6,007 nucleotides of DNA from Cyanobacteria bacterium HKST-UBA02 (GTDB lineage Bacteria > Cyanobacteriota > Vampirovibrionia > Obscuribacterales > Obscuribacteraceae): contig JAGQHH010000584.1 in the NCBI GenBank assembly GCA_020431945.1, positions 1 through 6,007 of the forward strand, written 5' to 3'. Shown piece after piece: positions 4,425 to 6,007 of the stretch. Position numbers and translations under genes: made by a program. The notes under the pieces are model-generated. The model was not told where the DNA came from. It did no database searches and saw only the letters and a program-made list of their open reading frames with translations. The first letter of the stretch is position 1. Each line of letters begins with the position of its first letter.

Positions 4425-6007
4425 ATGTTCGCAACAGTTCGACGCACACTCGACAGTGAGAAGCTCCCGAAGAACCCGATCCTGCGATTTCTGGCTCTGC
4501 TCTTCCTGGTACCGGCGACTCTGCTGGTCATGCCGCTCTACGAGCTCGGCAAGAGTCTGAGCAAGGAAGCCTACCGCGGCTGGGTCCGGGGCATCTTCAA
4601 CGGTCTTTTCGGTTTCGCGCTCGGCATTGGCGCTTCGGTGCTGACCTCCAGCTATGTCGGCTGGACCATGGGGTGGAGCATCTTCGCCTGGTTCCCGGCA
4701 GGAATCGTGGCGTTCCTCCTCACCTTCAACATCATCTGGCCGGCAGCCTACCTCTACGTGGTTGACCCGGTCTACAAGGGGCTGGAGAAGTTCTTCAAGT
4801 TCACCAACCGGTGCGCCAAAGACCTCGGCAAGCCACTCTGCGACACCACCATCGAGCTGCTCTCGGCTCTGCCCGGCGCGGGCAAGCTCTGGGCATACGT
4901 GGAGGACAAGGAGAAGGGCTCGCAGTGGGTCAAGGGCGTGATGGTCTTCCTCACCGGCGCCGGCGTCCTCGGACTCGGTGTCTGGGCAGCCATCGCCGTC
5001 CATGCCCTGGTCCTACCCCTGGTGCCCGCCCTGGGTAGCGCCCTCACTCCGGCTGTAGCCAGCTGGGTGGCAGGCGGCATCCTCGGCCTGGTCCTGGCGG
5101 TACTCCTCTTCCAGCTCCTCGAACACGGGGACCTGCACTTCGCCGCTGTGGCTCTCACCGCCGCCGGCGTCTACACCGCCCTGCCCCTGAGCACCGCGGC
5201 AGTCTCCGCTCTGGGTCTGCCTGTCTGGTCGGCTTACATCGCCTGTGTCCTGGAATTCGGTCTCGGCCTCGCCTATGTCTATCCGGCAATCCATGGTCTT
5301 CTCAAGAGCGGTCTGATCAAGACCATTCTCGAAGGCATCAAGTGGATGCTGGAGAACACCTATGACGAGAAGGACCGCGAGTACCGGACCTTCTACGGCA
5401 ATCTCGCCGCCCTCGTCGCAGCCGCCGCCCTGGGCATGGTCGCCCTCTTCGCGGTGTCGGTCTTTGCGGTGCTCCCGGCCTATGCGGTCTACGCTGCTGC
5501 CGTTCTGGTCCTTCTCTCTGCCTGGGTCGCCCTCGGAGATCTCTTCGACAGCGACGCCGGCGCAGTGGCCACCGGTCTGGCAGGCTCGGCCGTGGCCGGC
5601 TATTGCTTCTACAGCACCTTCCATGGTGCCTGGCAGGGCATCGTTTTCTGGCCGGCACTCGTCGGAAGCGTGGTCCTTACCTTCGCTCTGGGCGTCCCGG
5701 TTCTCTACAGCGTCCTGCGCCTGATCACCCGCCCCTGGCTTTCCGCGCCAGCCGGCAAGGGTCTCGACTGGCTGCACGAGCGCACCGAGAAGGCCGCCCG
5801 CTCAGTCTCCGACTGGTGGGACAAGCAGGTCATCAAGCGCTCTTACGATGACACCACTCCTTACCGTGAGCTCTTCGCCCACGGGACCAATTTGACCCTG
5901 GTCGGGCTCGCCATCTGGCAAGCCTGGCCGCGTCTGGCAGCCTGGGCAGCGGCTCCGGGCATCAAGACCATCGCCTTGTTGGCAGGTTTCGCCTTCCTGG
6001 GCTTCAT
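4425..6007 (+). CDS. Large multi-pass membrane protein with repeated modules (3' end outside window)
   Basis: I do not recognise this family. The ATG at 4425 has GAGGA 6 nt upstream; the frame stays open for 527 codons to the window edge, so the C-terminus is missing. There is no cleavable signal peptide; the first helix (about 21-38) follows a basic N-terminus. Further hydrophobic segments lie near 57-75, 82-104, 171-192, 195-232, 237-285, 327-371, 380-430, 488-503 and 512 onward. They are grouped in bundles separated by charged amphipathic linkers at about 110-168, 288-325 and 431-485. Each bundle is entered by a similar motif (YRGWVRG at 50, SQWVKG at 166, YRTFYGN at 320, YRELFAHG at 480) and the linkers begin after a Pro (P37, P106, P287, P425), which suggests repeated modules. 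Ala, Gly, Val, Leu and Trp dominate; there is no ATP-binding or transporter signature. Lys is coded almost only by AAG and most Phe by TTC, a stronger bias than in upstream genes. Probably an inner-membrane protein of unknown role. Confidence 0.85.
   Translation, partial: MFATVRRTLDSEKLPKNPILRFLALLFLVPATLLVMPLYELGKSLSKEAYRGWVRGIFNGLFGFALGIGASVLTSSYVGWTMGWSIFAWFPAGIVAFLLTFNIIWPAAYLYVVDPVYKGLEKFFKFTNRCAKDLGKPLCDTTIELLSALPGAGKLWAYVEDKEKGSQWVKGVMVFLTGAGVLGLGVWAAIAVHALVLPLVPALGSALTPAVASWVAGGILGLVLAVLLFQLLEHGDLHFAAVALTAAGVYTALPLSTAAVSALGLPVWSAYIACVLEFGLGLAYVYPAIHGLLKSGLIKTILEGIKWMLENTYDEKDREYRTFYGNLAALVAAAALGMVALFAVSVFAVLPAYAVYAAAVLVLLSAWVALGDLFDSDAGAVATGLAGSAVAGYCFYSTFHGAWQGIVFWPALVGSVVLTFALGVPVLYSVLRLITRPWLSAPAGKGLDWLHERTEKAARSVSDWWDKQVIKRSYDDTTPYRELFAHGTNLTLVGLAIWQAWPRLAAWAAAPGIKTIALLAGFAFLGF

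Noticed and set aside
5013..5777. 254-codon minus-strand frame, and others at 4296-5158
   Set aside because: Shadows of the GC-rich membrane gene; their products are the polar Gly/Glu/Asp/Arg-rich chains expected from the antisense of hydrophobic codons.

Overview
The window is bacterial. It is fairly GC-rich, uses ordinary GAGG/AGGAG ribosome-binding sites, and TGA acts as a stop. I recognise one enzyme family (a zinc-ribbon Nudix hydrolase) and one plausible domain class (a membrane-anchored bacterial PH-like protein). The other five genes are orphans to me. There are no rRNA, tRNA, transposase, integrase, CRISPR or phage structural genes, so the organism cannot be placed from this piece alone. 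The many unrecognised, individually insulated genes suggest a poorly sampled lineage or an accessory region.

Layout. At 2-490 (+) is a two-helix membrane protein with a small beta-rich C-terminal domain. It converges on, and overlaps by 4 bp, the Nudix gene at 487-996 (-). A 370-bp divergent spacer with short palindromes leads to a small Cys-containing 67-aa protein at 1367-1570 (+), whose leader is foldable and whose ribosome-binding site lies in an imperfect palindrome. A strong hairpin at 1601-1627 and a promoter-like pair at 1722-1751 precede a second membrane-anchored orphan at 1871-2587. A terminator follows, with a promoter-like sequence overlapping its end and a long leader before a soluble helical 170-aa orphan at 2946-3458.

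A textbook intrinsic terminator at 3481-3516 ends only 15 nt before the start of the next gene, 3532-4044, and is spanned by a 17-codon mini-ORF. The 3532-4044 protein consists largely of octapeptide repeats of the form xxGSx(V/I)xA, probably a beta-solenoid. Another large hairpin closes it. A 380-bp non-coding stretch ends in two tandem stem-loops directly before the last gene, 4425 to beyond 6007. That gene encodes a very hydrophobic multi-pass membrane protein built from repeated membrane-bundle and amphipathic-linker modules, with codon use more biased than upstream.

Except for a possible 2946-3532 coupling, the + strand genes look like separate transcription units. The most interesting points are the octapeptide protein with its attenuator-like upstream region, and the modular membrane protein with its structured leader. 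Functions for both are unknown, and no pathway linking the genes can be read from the sequence.
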